A stretch of DNA of 64,000 bases from Hyphomicrobiales bacterium (GCA_002869065.1 PKTR01000002.1:1468501-1532500); one strand, 5' to 3'; shown: positions 47,627 through 58,536, numbered from the stretch's first letter. Notes: generated by a model not told the origin, from the letters alone. Made by a program: numbers and translations.

Positions 47627-49585
47627 TCAGGCCGCGGCGACTTCCTTGAGGAAGCTTTCGACCACGTCTTCGAGCTCGCGAACCCGCTCGGAAACCGTTT
47701 CGGAGACCGTCATCACGTTGCCGGCGCCGTCGCGGGTTTCCGATACCGAGGTGCTGACGCCGGTGATGTTGTGTGCGACTTCCTGGGTGCCGGCGGCCGC
47801 CTGCTGGACGTTCTGGCTGATCTCGACGGACGCCGAGGCCTGTTCGTCGATAGCCGCCGAGATTGCCTCGGTGGTGCCGGCGACATTGCCCATCTCGCTG
47901 GCGATCCGCTCGATCGAACCGACGGCCTCGTGGGTCGAGGACTGGATCGTGTTGATGTGGGCGCTGATCTCGTCGGTCGCCTTTGCCGTCTGGCTGGCGA
48001 GCGACTTGACCTCGGAGGCGACCACGGCGAAGCCCTTGCCGGCTTCGCCCGCCCGGGCGGCCTCGATGGTGGCGTTGAGCGCCAGAAGGTTGGTCTGTTC
48101 GGCGATGTCCTGAATGAGGGTGATCACCGAACCGATCTGGTCGGCGGCGTCGGCAAGGCCGGCAACCTGGGTGTTGGCGCTGGCGGCGGCCGAACTGGTG
48201 TCGCGGATGGTGGTCGTGGCGTGACCGATCTGGCGGCGGATTTCCTCGATGGAGGCCGATAGCTCTTCGGCGGCGGCGGCAACCGTCTGCACGTTCGACG
48301 AGGCTTCTTCTGAAGCCGCCGCAGAGCTCGATGACTGCATGGCGGTGTTTTCGGCCACCGACATCAGCGCCTGGGCGGTTGCATTCAGCTGACCGCTGCT
48401 GGTGGTCACCACTTCGAGGACCGAACGGGTCTTCTCGCGGAACTCGCCGATGAGATGCTCGATGCGGTCCTGACGTTTGGTTTCGGCGGCGCGGGCGTGA
48501 TCCGCATCGGCTTCGAGGCGTTCGCGCTCGATGGCGTTGGTCTTGAACACCTCGACGGCGCGGGCCATGTCGCCGATCTCGTCCTTGTCGCTGATGGCCT
48601 TGAGCTCGATGCTGGTGTCGCCATCGGCAAGCCGCGTCATGTTGCCGGTCAGGCGCTGCAGACGACGGCCGATATGACGGTCGAGCGCAATGGTGATGCC
48701 GATTGCGACGAGAAGGGCGACAGCGGCGAACAGCAGCGTGAAGAGCAGGCCTTCCTGCAGCGTTGCGTCGAAGGCGGAACGGTCGATGCCGATGGCGACG
48801 ACGCCGATCACGGTGCCGGAGAAGTCGGTCACCGGCTCATAGATGAGCGCTGTCGTGATGCCTTCGATATCGCGTACCGGATCGATCTGTTCGGCGGCGA
48901 AACTCGCTTCGAGCATTTCGTCGGAAAGTGCAAAACTCTCCGGGAAGGTGCTGGCGAAACGGTCCCAGCCCGCCTCACGCTTCAGATAAAGCGCGGCGTC
49001 GGAGCCGAACCGCTGCTTGAAATTGTCGAAGAAGAACTGGCCGAAGGCGAGGCCGAATTCGACCGAGCCGATGTGCTTGCCGTCGGCGTTGATCGGGACG
49101 ACGCCGCGCATGCCGAGGCCGGCGACACCGACTTCAAGCCCGAGCGACTTTTCCTTCTCGACGTTGGCGCGCAACACGGTCTTGCGGAACGAGGACAGGT
49201 CGTCGCCGAATTTGGCCGGCTTGTGGACGCGCAGGAACGATGTTGCCGGCGGCAGATGGAACTGGAACTGGCGGACACCGTAGTTGGGTTTCATGTAGTC
49301 CTGAACGGGGACAAGCAGCTTGGCGAGCTGTTCGCGATCCTGCGCGGCAAAGGCTGCGACGATGTCAGGCTGGTGGGCGATGGCTTCGGCAAGCGAGACC
49401 GCGCGCTGGCCTTCGGCCGCGATTTGCGCGCTGAGGCTTTCCTGCAGGCTGTGAAGGCGCTGCGAAATGGCGGTGCTGACGAGTGAGTGGCTCTGCTTGT
49501 AGCCCAGGAATCCCGTCGTGCCGAGCGAGATCGCCGCAATTCCGAGCACGGCGAGCAGGATCCAGGTGCGAATTTTGAAGGACAT
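47627..49585 (-). CDS. Methyl-accepting chemotaxis protein with periplasmic Cache-like domain
   Basis: Chemoreceptor of 652 residues. One membrane segment (about 8-27), a large periplasmic region (about 30-275) resembling a double-Cache ligand domain ([20 protein letters not shown]), a second segment (about 280-300), a HAMP domain, and a signalling domain whose tip reads [28 protein letters not shown]. There is no C-terminal pentapeptide for CheR/CheB docking. No other chemotaxis gene is nearby. Confidence 0.93.
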   Translation of the reverse strand: MSFKIRTWILLAVLGIAAISLGTTGFLGYKQSHSLVSTAISQRLHSLQESLSAQIAAEGQRAVSLAEAIAHQPDIVAAFAAQDREQLAKLLVPVQDYMKPNYGVRQFQFHLPPATSFLRVHKPAKFGDDLSSFRKTVLRANVEKEKSLGLEVGVAGLGMRGVVPINADGKHIGSVEFGLAFGQFFFDNFKQRFGSDAALYLKREAGWDRFASTFPESFALSDEMLEASFAAEQIDPVRDIEGITTALIYEPVTDFSGTVIGVVAIGIDRSAFDATLQEGLLFTLLFAAVALLVAIGITIALDRHIGRRLQRLTGNMTRLADGDTSIELKAISDKDEIGDMARAVEVFKTNAIERERLEADADHARAAETKRQDRIEHLIGEFREKTRSVLEVVTTSSGQLNATAQALMSVAENTAMQSSSSAAASEEASSNVQTVAAAAEELSASIEEIRRQIGHATTTIRDTSSAAASANTQVAGLADAADQIGSVITLIQDIAEQTNLLALNATIEAARAGEAGKGFAVVASEVKSLASQTAKATDEISAHINTIQSSTHEAVGSIERIASEMGNVAGTTEAISAAIDEQASASVEISQNVQQAAAGTQEVAHNITGVSTSVSETRDGAGNVMTVSETVSERVRELEDVVESFLKEVAAA

Positions 49586-49595
49586 GATCAGATTC

Positions 49596-49624
49596 CCGTG
49601 TTTTCTGACTCTCCAGAAACACGG
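49596..49624 (-). promoter_or_regulatory. Hairpin in the chemoreceptor 5' leader
   Basis: An inverted repeat pairs 49596-49603 with 49617-49624, extended by CTG/CAG after a single bulge. In the minus-strand transcript it lies 10 bases upstream of the ATG and carries GGAGAG in its loop. It has no T run and so is not a terminator. Confidence 0.4.
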
Positions 49625-49797
49625 AAATTGCTTAATACTTCCTATATTCGCACTCTATCCCTTAACTATACAGTCCCGGGAAAGTCGGGGGTTTTCTTTG
49701 GAATTGCGCCGGCAAAGTATTCCCAAAGGTAACTGACGCGGCCAACTCTAGGAATTAATGCTCCGAATATTACGTAGCGTCAGATTTGCTTGACGGG

Positions 49798-50553
49798 CTA
49801 GCGCGGCTTGTGCGTCGAGAGCATGTAATTGACGTCGAGATTGGCGGTTCTGCGCCAGTTATCGCGAAGCGGATCGAAGGAAATGCCGCTCATGTCGTCG
49901 ACGACGAGACCTGCCGACGTCAGCATCGACTCCAGTTCATCGGGCCGCAGGAACTTGTCCCACTGGTGTGTGCCGCGTGGCAGCCAGCGCAAAATGTATT
50001 CCGCGCCGACAATGGCGAGCGCATAGGCTTTCAGGGTGCGGTTCATGGTCGCAACGAACATCAATCCGCCGGGGCGGACCATCTCGGCGCAGGTGTTGAG
50101 GAACAGCGGCACGTCGGCGACGTGCTCGACCACTTCCATGTTGAGCACGATGTCGAATGTCTCGCCGTCCGCGGCGAGGCTTTCGGCATCGGTTGCCCGG
50201 AAATCGATCTCAAGGCCGGAGCGCGCCGAATGCAGGCGGGCGATCTCGATATTGGTCGGCGAGGGGTCGGCGCCGACGACGGTGGCGCCAAGCCGGGCCA
50301 TCGGTTCGCTCAACAGGCCGCCGCCGCAGCCAATGTCGAGCACGCGCAGACCCTTGAGCGCCTGCGGATCGTTGACGTCGCGGTCGAACTGGCGTGATGC
50401 CGCTTCCTTGATGTAGGCGAGGCGCACCGGGTTGAGCTGGTGCAGCGGGCGGAACTTGCCGGTCGGATCCCACCACTGGTCGGCCATGGCCGAGAAGCGC
50501 GCGACCTCGCTTGCATCGACGGTGGCGCCGCTTTTGTTGGGATCGCTGGACAT
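49798..50553 (-). CDS. ubiG: Ubiquinone biosynthesis O-methyltransferase
   Basis: UbiG, about 251 residues, performs both O-methylations in ubiquinone synthesis using SAM. Motif I is [22 protein letters not shown] and [12 protein letters not shown] are typical of UbiG. ATG 50553 gives the usual length; the frame extends 13 residues upstream without support. It is divergent from lysC. Confidence 0.95.
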   Translation of the reverse strand: MSSDPNKSGATVDASEVARFSAMADQWWDPTGKFRPLHQLNPVRLAYIKEAASRQFDRDVNDPQALKGLRVLDIGCGGGLLSEPMARLGATVVGADPSPTNIEIARLHSARSGLEIDFRATDAESLAADGETFDIVLNMEVVEHVADVPLFLNTCAEMVRPGGLMFVATMNRTLKAYALAIVGAEYILRWLPRGTHQWDKFLRPDELESMLTSAGLVVDDMSGISFDPLRDNWRRTANLDVNYMLSTHKPR

Positions 50554-50776
50554 GATGTCGCCTTTCGGGATCTGGGTTCGCCGCCCGGGCAATGCCGCCG
50601 GCGGGCGCGTTCTATGCTGATTAGTTCTCGCCCGGTTCGGGCCTTGTCAAGTCATCGAACGCGTGTTGACCGTTGCAGGCGGGCGCGGTTCTTTGTATGG
50701 AATGCCGCCAATCGCTCCTTTGTTCGCAAAGGCTCTCGGCCGGTCCCGGCCACGAAAACCGTGAGTAACGTGTCCC

Positions 50777-52033
50777 ATGGCGCGTCTGGTAATGAAATTC
50801 GGTGGCACGTCGGTTGCCGATCTCGACCGTATTCGCAATGTCGCGCGGCATGTGAAGCGCGAGGTCGACGCCGGCAACGAGGTTGCCGTCGTGGTGTCGG
50901 CGATGTCCGGCGAAACCAACAAGCTTGTCGGCCTGTGCCGCGAGGCGGCGCCGCTGCATGATGCGCGCGAGTACGATGCGGTCGTCGCGTCGGGCGAGCA
51001 GGTGACCTCCGGTCTGCTGGCGCTGGTGCTGCAGTCGATGGGGATCGAGGCGCGTTCCTGGCAGGGTTGGCAGATCGCTATCGAGACCGACGACGCGCAT
51101 GGCGCAGCGCGGATCATGGAGATCAAGGGCGACAGGCTGATCGAGCGGCTGTCGCAGGGCCAGGTCGCCGTGGTCGCGGGGTTCCAGGGCATTGGTCCCG
51201 ATAATCGCATCGCGACGCTCGGGCGCGGCGGTTCGGACACCAGCGCGGTGGCGATCGCCGCCGCGATCAACGCCGACCGTTGCGACATCTACACCGACGT
51301 CGACGGCGTCTACACGACCGATCCGCGCATCGTGCAGAAGGCGCGCCGCCTCGACCGGGTGGCGTTCGAGGAAATGCTGGAGATGGCTTCGCTCGGCGCC
51401 AAGGTTCTGCAGGTGCGCTCGGTCGAACTGGCGATGGTGCATGGGGTGCGCGTGTTCGTGCGCTCGAGCTTCGACGATCCGGACGCGCCGCAGGTCGGCG
51501 TCGGCAACATGCCGCCGGGCACCCTTATTTGTGACGAGGAAGAGATCGTGGAACAGCAGGTCGTTACCGGTATCGCCTATTCCAAGGACGAGGCGCAGAT
51601 CTCCATCCGCCGGGTGCCGGATCGTCCCGGCGTCGCCGCCGGTGTGTTCGTGCGTCTCGCCGATCACCATTTCAACGTCGACATGATCGTCCAGAACGTA
51701 TCGTCGGACGGTTCGACCGCCGACATCACCTTCACCGTGCCGGAATCGGATTACGAGCGGGCGATCGGTGTCATCGAAGAGGCGCGCGCGGAGATCGGCT
51801 ACGAGATCCTCGAAGGCCGCAAGGACGTGGTCAAGGTGTCGGTAATCGGCATCGGTATGCGCAGCCACGCCGGCGTTGCCGCCGATGCGTTCCGCGCGCT
51901 TGCCGAGCGCAATATCAACATTCTTGCGATCACCACTTCGGAAATCAAAATCTCCGTTCTGATCGAGGCCGCCTATACCGAGCTTGCGGTGCGGACTTTG
52001 CATTCGGTATACGATCTCGACGGACAGGGGTGA
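50777..52033 (+). CDS. lysC: Aspartate kinase
   Basis: Phosphorylates aspartate, opening lysine, threonine and methionine synthesis. It has 418 residues. KFGGTSVAD begins the kinase domain, and GRGGSDTSAVAIAAA and YTDVDGVYTTDPR follow. Two C-terminal ACT domains (DRPGVAAGVF; VIGIGMRSHAGVAADAF) predict feedback control by end-product amino acids. No lysine riboswitch is apparent upstream. Confidence 0.97.
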   Translation: MARLVMKFGGTSVADLDRIRNVARHVKREVDAGNEVAVVVSAMSGETNKLVGLCREAAPLHDAREYDAVVASGEQVTSGLLALVLQSMGIEARSWQGWQIAIETDDAHGAARIMEIKGDRLIERLSQGQVAVVAGFQGIGPDNRIATLGRGGSDTSAVAIAAAINADRCDIYTDVDGVYTTDPRIVQKARRLDRVAFEEMLEMASLGAKVLQVRSVELAMVHGVRVFVRSSFDDPDAPQVGVGNMPPGTLICDEEEIVEQQVVTGIAYSKDEAQISIRRVPDRPGVAAGVFVRLADHHFNVDMIVQNVSSDGSTADITFTVPESDYERAIGVIEEARAEIGYEILEGRKDVVKVSVIGIGMRSHAGVAADAFRALAERNINILAITTSEIKISVLIEAAYTELAVRTLHSVYDLDGQG

Positions 52034-52117
52034 GGCGCGGCGTCTCCTGTCACACGACGCTTCGGATTTCTCGTGAAGCGAATCTGATCGCTCGCGGCGC
52101 CAGGGAATGGGTAAACG

Positions 52118-54388
52118 ATGCGGGGTTCCCTCGCCGGCCCACGGCTGCTGCTTCGTCGTCTCCGCGAGGTCATGGCGGAGCCGATCAGTCCGCAGGAACG
52201 GCTCGACAAGATCGTTGTTCTCATCGCGGCCAACATGGTCGCGGAAGTCTGCTCGGTATATTTCCTGCGGGCCGACGGCGTATTGGAACTGTTTGCCACC
52301 GAAGGTCTCAACCGCGCCGCCGTCCACCAGACGAGCCTGCGCGTCGGTGAGGGCCTGGTCGGCCTGATCGCCGCCGAGGCGAAGACGCTGTCGCTGTCCG
52401 ACGCCCAGACCCATCCCGCCTTTGCCTACAAGCCGGAGACCGGCGAAGAGGTCTATCACTCCTTCCTCGGCGTGCCGATCCTGCGCGCCGGTCGCACGCT
52501 CGGCGTCCTCGTTGTGCAGAACCGGGCGCAGCGCGCCTACACCGATGAGGAGATCGAGGCGCTTCAGACGACGGCGATGGTCATTGCCGAAATGGCGGCG
52601 ACCGGTGTCTTCACCGGGGTCTCGCCGGTCGGCCAGCAGCTCGACCTGCGCCGGTCGATGCAGGTCGAGGGGCTGCCGCTCTCGGATGGCATCGGCCTTG
52701 GTCATGTGGTGCTGCACGAGCCGCGGGTGGTGGTCACCAATCTGATCGCCGAGGACATGGACCGCGAACTGGAGCGGCTGCAGTCGGCGGTCGACCGGTT
52801 GCGGCTGTCGATCGACGACATGCTCGACCGCGGCGATCTCGGCCAGCATGGCGAGCACCGCGACGTGCTCGAGGCCTACCGGATGTTCGCCTACGACCGC
52901 GGCTGGGTCAGGCGCATGGAAGAGGCGGTGCGCAACGGTCTGACCGCCGAGGCGGCGGTCGAAAAGGTGCAGAACGATACCCGTGCCCGCATGCTACGCC
53001 AGACCGATCCGTATTTGCGCGAGCGGCTGCACGATCTCGACGATCTCGCCAACCGGCTGCTGCGCTCGCTTGTCGGCACGCCGCTCGACGATGTCGATCT
53101 GGAGGCCGTTCCGAAGGACGCGCTGATCATCGCGCGAAACATGGGCGCGGCGGAACTGCTCGACTACGACAGGGCGCGTGTGCGCGGTCTGGTGCTGGAA
53201 GAAGGCGGGCCGATGAGCCACGTCACCATCGTGGCCCGGGCGCTTGGTATTCCAACCGTCGGACAGGTGCTCGGCATCACGTCGCTGTGCGAGGCGGGTG
53301 ACGCGATCATCCTCGACGGCGTGTCGGGGCATGTGCACCTGCGGCCGCCGCCGGATGTCGAACGCGCCTATGGTGAAAAGGTCAAGTTTCGCGCGCGCCG
53401 GCAGGCTCAGTACAAGCGGCTGCGCGGTCGCCCGTCGATCACCCGCGACGGACAGGCGATCCCGTTGATGCTCAATGCCGGTCTGCTGGTCGACCTGCCG
53501 CATATCGACGAGTCGGGTGCCGACGGCATCGGGCTGTTCCGCACCGAACTGCCGTTCATGATCTCGACGACGTTTCCGCGCATGCGCGAGCAGATGAACC
53601 TGTATCGCCAGGTTCTCGATGCCGCGGGTCCGCGACCGGTGACCTTCCGTTCGCTCGATATCGGCGGCGACAAGGTGCTGCCCTATCTGCGCTCGATCCA
53701 GGAGGAAAACCCGGCAATGGGCTGGCGGGCGATCCGCCTTGGGCTCGACCGGCCGGGGCTGATGCGCACGCAGATCCGCTCGATGCTGCGCGCGGCGGCC
53801 GGGCGCGAACTCAATCTCATGTTCCCGATGGTGACCGAGGTCAACGAATTCCGCCGGGCGCGCGAAATCGTCGAGCGTGAGAAACAGCACCTGATCGGCC
53901 ACGAGCACGAAACGCCGGTCGTGGTGCGTCTCGGCGTGATGATCGAGGTGCCGGCGCTGCTGTTCGAGCTCGACGAGCTGTTCTCGGAGGTCGACTTCGC
54001 CTCGATCGGTTCGAACGATCTGTTCCACTTCGTCACCGCGTCAGACCGCAGTAATCCGCAGGTGGCCGACCGGTTCGATCCGCTGTCGCTGTCGTTCCTG
54101 CGCGCCCTGCGCAAGATCATCGTCTGTGCCGCAAGAGCCGATGTGCCGGTATCGCTATGCGGCGAGATCGGCGGACGCACACTGGAAGCAATGGCGTTGA
54201 TCGGTATCGGCTTCCGCAATCTCTCAATGGCGCCGGCCTCGATCGGGCCGGTGAAGGCGATGCTGCGCAAGCTCGATGCGGGCGACTTCGAAGGCGAGTT
54301 GCTGACGAGGCTTGAAGATTCGCACGCGCGCGGCGATATCCGTTCCTTCATCAAGCATTATGCTGACTCGCACGGGATCCCGCTGTAG
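52118..54388 (+). CDS. ptsP: Nitrogen-type PTS enzyme I (PEP-protein phosphotransferase)
   Basis: EI-Ntr of 756 residues. A GAF sensory domain (about 20-165) precedes the PEP-utilising domains. The phosphorylated histidine is in GGPMSHVTIVARALGIPT, near residue 367; the C-terminal PEP-binding barrel has RTELPFM and SLCGEIGGR. It passes phosphate to NPr and EIIA-Ntr, a regulatory relay that senses nitrogen state through the GAF domain. Its position between lysC and prfA is typical for Hyphomicrobiales. Confidence 0.95.
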   Translation: MRGSLAGPRLLLRRLREVMAEPISPQERLDKIVVLIAANMVAEVCSVYFLRADGVLELFATEGLNRAAVHQTSLRVGEGLVGLIAAEAKTLSLSDAQTHPAFAYKPETGEEVYHSFLGVPILRAGRTLGVLVVQNRAQRAYTDEEIEALQTTAMVIAEMAATGVFTGVSPVGQQLDLRRSMQVEGLPLSDGIGLGHVVLHEPRVVVTNLIAEDMDRELERLQSAVDRLRLSIDDMLDRGDLGQHGEHRDVLEAYRMFAYDRGWVRRMEEAVRNGLTAEAAVEKVQNDTRARMLRQTDPYLRERLHDLDDLANRLLRSLVGTPLDDVDLEAVPKDALIIARNMGAAELLDYDRARVRGLVLEEGGPMSHVTIVARALGIPTVGQVLGITSLCEAGDAIILDGVSGHVHLRPPPDVERAYGEKVKFRARRQAQYKRLRGRPSITRDGQAIPLMLNAGLLVDLPHIDESGADGIGLFRTELPFMISTTFPRMREQMNLYRQVLDAAGPRPVTFRSLDIGGDKVLPYLRSIQEENPAMGWRAIRLGLDRPGLMRTQIRSMLRAAAGRELNLMFPMVTEVNEFRRAREIVEREKQHLIGHEHETPVVVRLGVMIEVPALLFELDELFSEVDFASIGSNDLFHFVTASDRSNPQVADRFDPLSLSFLRALRKIIVCAARADVPVSLCGEIGGRTLEAMALIGIGFRNLSMAPASIGPVKAMLRKLDAGDFEGELLTRLEDSHARGDIRSFIKHYADSHGIPL

Positions 54389-54451
54389 CTGCCGCAATCA
54401 GCCGTTTTGCTGCAGCCAGTTCCAATCCCCGTTCAGCCGACAGGTTCCTTC

Positions 54452-55528
54452 ATGATCGCACAAGAAAAACTCGACAGCCTGATTGCCCGCTTCGAAAGCA
54501 TCGAATCGAAGATGGCGTCGAATCCGGATCCAGAAACCTACGTGAAGCTGTCGCGGGAATATGCCGAGCTGGAACCGATCGCGGCGATGGTTCGTGAGCT
54601 GAACAGCAAGAAGGCGGAACTGGCCGATCTGGAGGAGCTGATCGAAACGCCGGACACCGACGCGGAAATGCGCGAGATGGCCGAGATGGAGATGCCGGAG
54701 GTCGAAGAGTCCGTCGAGGATCTTGTCGAGCGGTTGCAGATCGCGCTGCTGCCGAAGGATGCGGCGGACGAGAAGAGTGCGATCCTCGAAGTCCGCGCCG
54801 GCACCGGCGGCGACGAGGCGGCGCTGTTCGCCGGCGATCTGTTCCGCATGTACGAGCGCTACGCGGCAATCAAGGGCTGGAAGGTCGAGGTGCTTTCGGC
54901 CAGCGATGGCGACGCCGGCGGCTACAAGGAAATCATCGCCAACATCTCGGGCAGCGGAGTGTTCGCGCGGATGAAATTCGAGTCGGGCGTGCATCGGGTG
55001 CAGCGCGTTCCCTCGACCGAATCGAGCGGCCGTATCCACACTTCGGCGGCGACCGTAGCGGTGCTTCCCGAAGCGCAGGACGTCGATATCGAGATCCGCA
55101 ACGAGGATATTCGCATCGACACGATGCGCGCCTCGGGCGCCGGCGGGCAGCACGTCAACACCACCGACTCGGCGGTGCGCATTACTCACATCCCGACCGG
55201 CATCATCGTCGTGCAGGCGGAAAAATCGCAGCACCAGAACCGGGCGCGGGCGATGCAGATCCTGCGCGCGCGGCTGTTCGACATGGAGCGCTCGCGGCTG
55301 GCCAACGAGCGGGCCGAGTCGCGCCGCACTCAGGTCGGCACCGGCGACCGGTCGGAACGCATCCGCACCTACAATTTCCCGCAGGGCCGGGTGACCGATC
55401 ACCGCATCGGGCTGACGCTCTACAAGCTGAACGAAATTCTCGCCGGCGAAGCACTCGACGAGATGGTCGATGCGCTGGTCACCGATCATCAGGCAAAGTT
55501 GCTGTCCGACGTCGAGGACGCCGCTTGA
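54452..55528 (+). CDS. prfA: Peptide chain release factor 1
   Basis: RF1, 358 residues, recognises UAA and UAG stop codons. The catalytic GGQ is in [18 protein letters not shown], the site methylated by PrmC. The stop-codon reading motif appears in [18 protein letters not shown]. Its stop overlaps the prmC start by four bases, so the two are translationally coupled. Confidence 0.97.
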   Translation: MIAQEKLDSLIARFESIESKMASNPDPETYVKLSREYAELEPIAAMVRELNSKKAELADLEELIETPDTDAEMREMAEMEMPEVEESVEDLVERLQIALLPKDAADEKSAILEVRAGTGGDEAALFAGDLFRMYERYAAIKGWKVEVLSASDGDAGGYKEIIANISGSGVFARMKFESGVHRVQRVPSTESSGRIHTSAATVAVLPEAQDVDIEIRNEDIRIDTMRASGAGGQHVNTTDSAVRITHIPTGIIVVQAEKSQHQNRARAMQILRARLFDMERSRLANERAESRRTQVGTGDRSERIRTYNFPQGRVTDHRIGLTLYKLNEILAGEALDEMVDALVTDHQAKLLSDVEDAA

Positions 55529-56388
55529 GCGTGACGACAGTCGGAGCGGCATGGCGCCGGGCCCGCGACGCCTTTGTCGCGGCGGGGCTCGATACGCCCG
55601 ATCTCGACGCCCGCCTGTTGCTGGCAAGCGTTCTTGGCACCGAACCGGGCCGGCTCGTTCTGCACCATGACGACGCGCTCGACGATGCAGCGCAGACGAC
55701 GTTCGGCGGCCTTGTCGAACGGCGGCTGGCGCGCGAGCCGGTTGGCCGGATTCTCGGGCGGCGCGGCTTCTGGGATTTCGAACTCGTGCTCTCGGACGGG
55801 ACCCTTGAGCCTCGCCCGGATACGGAGATTCTGGTCGAGGCCGTGCTGGACGATATCGCGGCCACCGGCGGCCGGGACCGGCCGTTGACGATTGCCGATA
55901 TCGGCACCGGTTCGGGCGCGATCCTGATTGCGCTGTTGCGTGAGTTGCCCAATGCGTTCGGTATCGGTGTCGATCTGGCGATGAGTGCTCTTCTGACCGC
56001 GCGGGAAAATGCGGCGGCGGTGGGTGTCGCGGAGCGCGCGGCGTTCGTCCGGGCAGATTATGGGGCAGGGCTTGCCGGCGGTCTCGACTACCTCGTCTCC
56101 AATCCGCCCTATATCGCCACGGCCGAGCTCGATGGACTTTCTCGCGAGGTGCGCGAGCACGATCCGCGTCTTGCGCTCGACGGCGGTGCCGACGGGCTCG
56201 CTGCCTACCGGGTGCTTGCCGGCGACTGTCGACGTCTGCTCGCGCCGGGCGGTTGCGTGGCCGTCGAATTCGGCGCTGAGCAGCGTAGCGATGTGGCGGA
56301 CATCTTTACGAACGCCGGATTGATCGTTTCGGGCCATCGCCCGGACCTTTCCGGCCATGATCGCGTCCTGTGGGCGCACTTCGTGTGA
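55525..56388 (+). CDS. prmC: Release factor glutamine methyltransferase
   Basis: N5-glutamine methyltransferase of 287 residues acting on the GGQ glutamine of RF1 and RF2. The N-terminal helical domain precedes [11 protein letters not shown], the SAM motif [10 protein letters not shown] and the substrate motif SNPPYI. The start is TTG 55525 within a TTGA overlap with prfA; GTG 55531 is a plausible alternative. Confidence 0.95.
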   Translation: MSVTTVGAAWRRARDAFVAAGLDTPDLDARLLLASVLGTEPGRLVLHHDDALDDAAQTTFGGLVERRLAREPVGRILGRRGFWDFELVLSDGTLEPRPDTEILVEAVLDDIAATGGRDRPLTIADIGTGSGAILIALLRELPNAFGIGVDLAMSALLTARENAAAVGVAERAAFVRADYGAGLAGGLDYLVSNPPYIATAELDGLSREVREHDPRLALDGGADGLAAYRVLAGDCRRLLAPGGCVAVEFGAEQRSDVADIFTNAGLIVSGHRPDLSGHDRVLWAHFV

Positions 56389-56770
56389 TTGCGTAGAGCG
56401 ATGGCAAAAGGGGCGGCCTATTAAAATAACCCTTGGAAATAGCGGGCGAACCGGCTAGTTTCGGTGCGCCGACGCACGGAGGTGATGACCGGCTCGCAAA
56501 CGAAACGTGATCCAGGGCGTTTCGACGGGTCTTGCAGGTGATAGCCACCTTTGTTAGATCATCCGTGCTCCTCTCGGTCTGCTGAAAATCGGCAAAAGCG
56601 TTTGACCCCGACTGTAAAACGGTCGGTCGGATGCGACCGATGGATACTTGGAGACCTTAGCGCAATTTCGTTCGACGTCTTTAACCGAACGGTCCAGATG
56701 GCATTCGGGAATCAGGGTTCTTGGTTCGACCTCCCGATCCAGGCAATTCTTCCCGGAAGAGAAACGGCTA
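56389..56770 (+). other. 382-base leader upstream of the DUF4167 gene
   Basis: No gene is seen. A hairpin pairs 56608-56615 with 56619-56626 with one wobble. At 56681 the motif TTAACCGAACGGTCC closely matches block 2 of the tandem unit at 15268. The right end holds GGAAGAG ahead of the DUF4167 start. Two short tRNA-like strings (CTGTAAA, GGTTCGACC) are not part of a foldable tRNA. Confidence 0.45.
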
Positions 56771-57583
56771 ATGAGGCAGAATAATCAGAACAAGCGGATG
56801 CGTGGACGGAGCCGCAAGCCCTCCAATCCGCTGTCGAGAACGTATGAGTCCAATGGCCCGGACGTGAAAATCCGCGGTACGGCCATGCATGTGGCGGAGA
56901 AATACGTTCAGCTCGCGCGTGACTCTCAGGCGTCCGGCGACCGGATCATTGCGGAAAACTATCTGCAGCACGCAGAGCATTACTTCCGCATCATTGCCGC
57001 GGCTCAGGGCCAGAACGCCGTTCCGCAACGCGATGACGATCGTACCGACGATATGGCATCGGACGACGAGACGCAGGCCCAGACCCAGGCCCCCCGGTCC
57101 GGTTCGCAGCAGGGGCGTAGTCGCGCGCCGGTGATTGCGCCGGATGCGCCGCAGCCTTTCGTCGACGGAATGCCCGGCATCGAGGCCAAGGGCGCCAATG
57201 GCAGCAGCCGGCGCGGCCGCAACGGAGCGAAACCCGCCGAGGTCGACGAAGCCGAAGGCGTGCCGGAAAACGGCGCCAACGGCAAGGATGTTGCGGCTGA
57301 GCCGAGCGAGGCGCCCGCCGAGGTGCCCGCAGAGGTGTCGGTCGAGGCCGACGAGGACGAGAGCGGCAAGCCGAAGCGTCGTGCTCGCGGCAGCCGCGGT
57401 CGCGGCAGCCGCACCAAGCCTGTGCGCGGCGAAGGTGACGACGAGAGCGCAAGCGGTGAAGACGTCGCAGAAGCTGCGGAAGCCGCGGAAGCTGCTCCGG
57501 CGCGTGCCCGTCGCAGCCGTAAATCAAGCGCCAGCGACGAGGCGGCGCCGGCTTCCGGGGAAGCCGCGACGAGCGACGCCTGA
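56771..57583 (+). CDS. DUF4167-domain protein with disordered basic/acidic tail
   Basis: About 270 residues. The N-terminal 80 form the DUF4167 domain: a basic MRQNNQNKRMRGRSRK opening, then NPLSRTYESNGPDVKIRGTA, then helices with LQHAEHYFRI. The rest is low complexity, with Glu/Ala-rich acidic stretches and RGSRGRGSRTK basic repeats, suggesting nucleic-acid binding. Function is unknown. Its place after prmC is conserved in Hyphomicrobiales. Confidence 0.88.
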   Translation: MRQNNQNKRMRGRSRKPSNPLSRTYESNGPDVKIRGTAMHVAEKYVQLARDSQASGDRIIAENYLQHAEHYFRIIAAAQGQNAVPQRDDDRTDDMASDDETQAQTQAPRSGSQQGRSRAPVIAPDAPQPFVDGMPGIEAKGANGSSRRGRNGAKPAEVDEAEGVPENGANGKDVAAEPSEAPAEVPAEVSVEADEDESGKPKRRARGSRGRGSRTKPVRGEGDDESASGEDVAEAAEAAEAAPARARRSRKSSASDEAAPASGEAATSDA

Positions 57584-57610
57584 CCGTCGCTTTTTGCGGA
57601 TTGAGATATT

Positions 57611-57639
57611 CAACGGCCGGGCCTTTTGTCCGGCCGTTG
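57611..57639. terminator. Hairpin terminator between DUF4167 and MOSC genes
   Basis: A perfect 10-bp stem (57611-57620 with 57630-57639) encloses a 9-base loop between convergent genes. The T tail is modest. Confidence 0.7.
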
Positions 57640-57656
57640 TCGTTTGTGGGGAAGGC

Positions 57657-58433
57657 TCAGCCGAGGATCGTCACCTCATCGCCGGGGCGGACGGTGCCCG
57701 GCTTGGTGACGGCGAGGAAGATACCGCAATCGAGATGGCCATAACACTCGCGTAGCGTGTCGAGGACAGGCGCGTTGCGGGTGCCGGTTTCCAGATCGAG
57801 CTCGGTCGCGACGCAGCGCTCGATAGCTTTCTCTACGCTGAACTCGGCATCGCCGATGCGCAGCGTCTTGCCGATGAGGCCGGTCTCGGCCCATGCGTCC
57901 CAGCCGTCGATATAGAGGTTGCCGCGAAAGCGTGCGGGGTCGAGGTTCATCGCCATGGCGCTTCCGAGGTCGGCGACGCTTGCCAGATTGATCAGCGAGA
58001 TCAGCGGGCGGCGCTGATCGGTCAGCGCGATGGTGCGGCCGGCAACAAGGCGCAGCGGGCGCGTCGGCGGCGATTTCAGCAGTTTCGCGAAGGCATCCTC
58101 GATTGCCCGGCGGCCTTCCGGGGTATCGAGGCTGGCCTCGACAGCGATTTCTCCCTCCGGCGTGCGCACTGTCAGGGTCTTTGATGCCGTATCAACGCTC
58201 GTCTTCAGCGGCGCCAGTTCGTTGAACAGCGCCATCTGCAGGAATTTGGATTTGCTGACATGCTGGGGGTTTTCTTCATCGAAACCCGAGTCGCGAAATT
58301 CGATGGCGTAGGCCCGGTCGAAGGGGAAGACGGCGCCTTCCTCCACTGCGACGTCCTGGAGCTGTTCGGCCGACAGGCCCTTTACGGGATAGCGGTAGAG
58401 AGCGGCGAGACGGGCGGCGGGTGTCGACGGCAT
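57657..58433 (-). CDS. MOSC-domain protein
   Basis: Protein of 258 residues with an N-terminal MOSC beta-barrel (LYRYPVKGLSAEQL) and a C-terminal MOSC domain containing the cysteine in AIERCVATELDLETG that ligates molybdenum in mARC/YcbX relatives. It may be a molybdoenzyme that reduces N-hydroxylated compounds. GAGGACC precedes ATG 58433. It sits between DUF4167 and clpB, which I recall as adjacent in related genomes, so it may be an insertion. Confidence 0.88.
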   Translation of the reverse strand: MPSTPAARLAALYRYPVKGLSAEQLQDVAVEEGAVFPFDRAYAIEFRDSGFDEENPQHVSKSKFLQMALFNELAPLKTSVDTASKTLTVRTPEGEIAVEASLDTPEGRRAIEDAFAKLLKSPPTRPLRLVAGRTIALTDQRRPLISLINLASVADLGSAMAMNLDPARFRGNLYIDGWDAWAETGLIGKTLRIGDAEFSVEKAIERCVATELDLETGTRNAPVLDTLRECYGHLDCGIFLAVTKPGTVRPGDEVTILG

Positions 58434-58508
58434 GATCGGTCCTCGTGATCGGCGCGGGCGCAGAGTGCGGCTTTGGTGTAGCGTTTTCGCTGCGACGCGT
58501 CGTCACCT

Positions 58509-58536
58509 CTTTTGTTGCCAAAATGCATCACTATAT
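58509..58536 (+). promoter_or_regulatory. Weak candidate promoter for clpB
   Basis: CTATAT at 58531-58536 matches the -10 of alphaproteobacterial sigma-70 or sigma-32 promoters. A poor -35 (CTTTTG, 58509-58514) lies 16 bases upstream. clpB is a usual RpoH target, which makes the location plausible. Confidence 0.25.

Noticed and set aside
50621..52858. Minus-strand open frame of about 745 codons over lysC and ptsP
   Set aside because: Antisense shadow without recognisable motifs.
56602..56740. tRNA-like strings CTGTAAA (Tyr anticodon loop) and GGTTCGACC (T arm)
   Set aside because: The flanking bases do not form the anticodon, D and acceptor stems at the required spacing.
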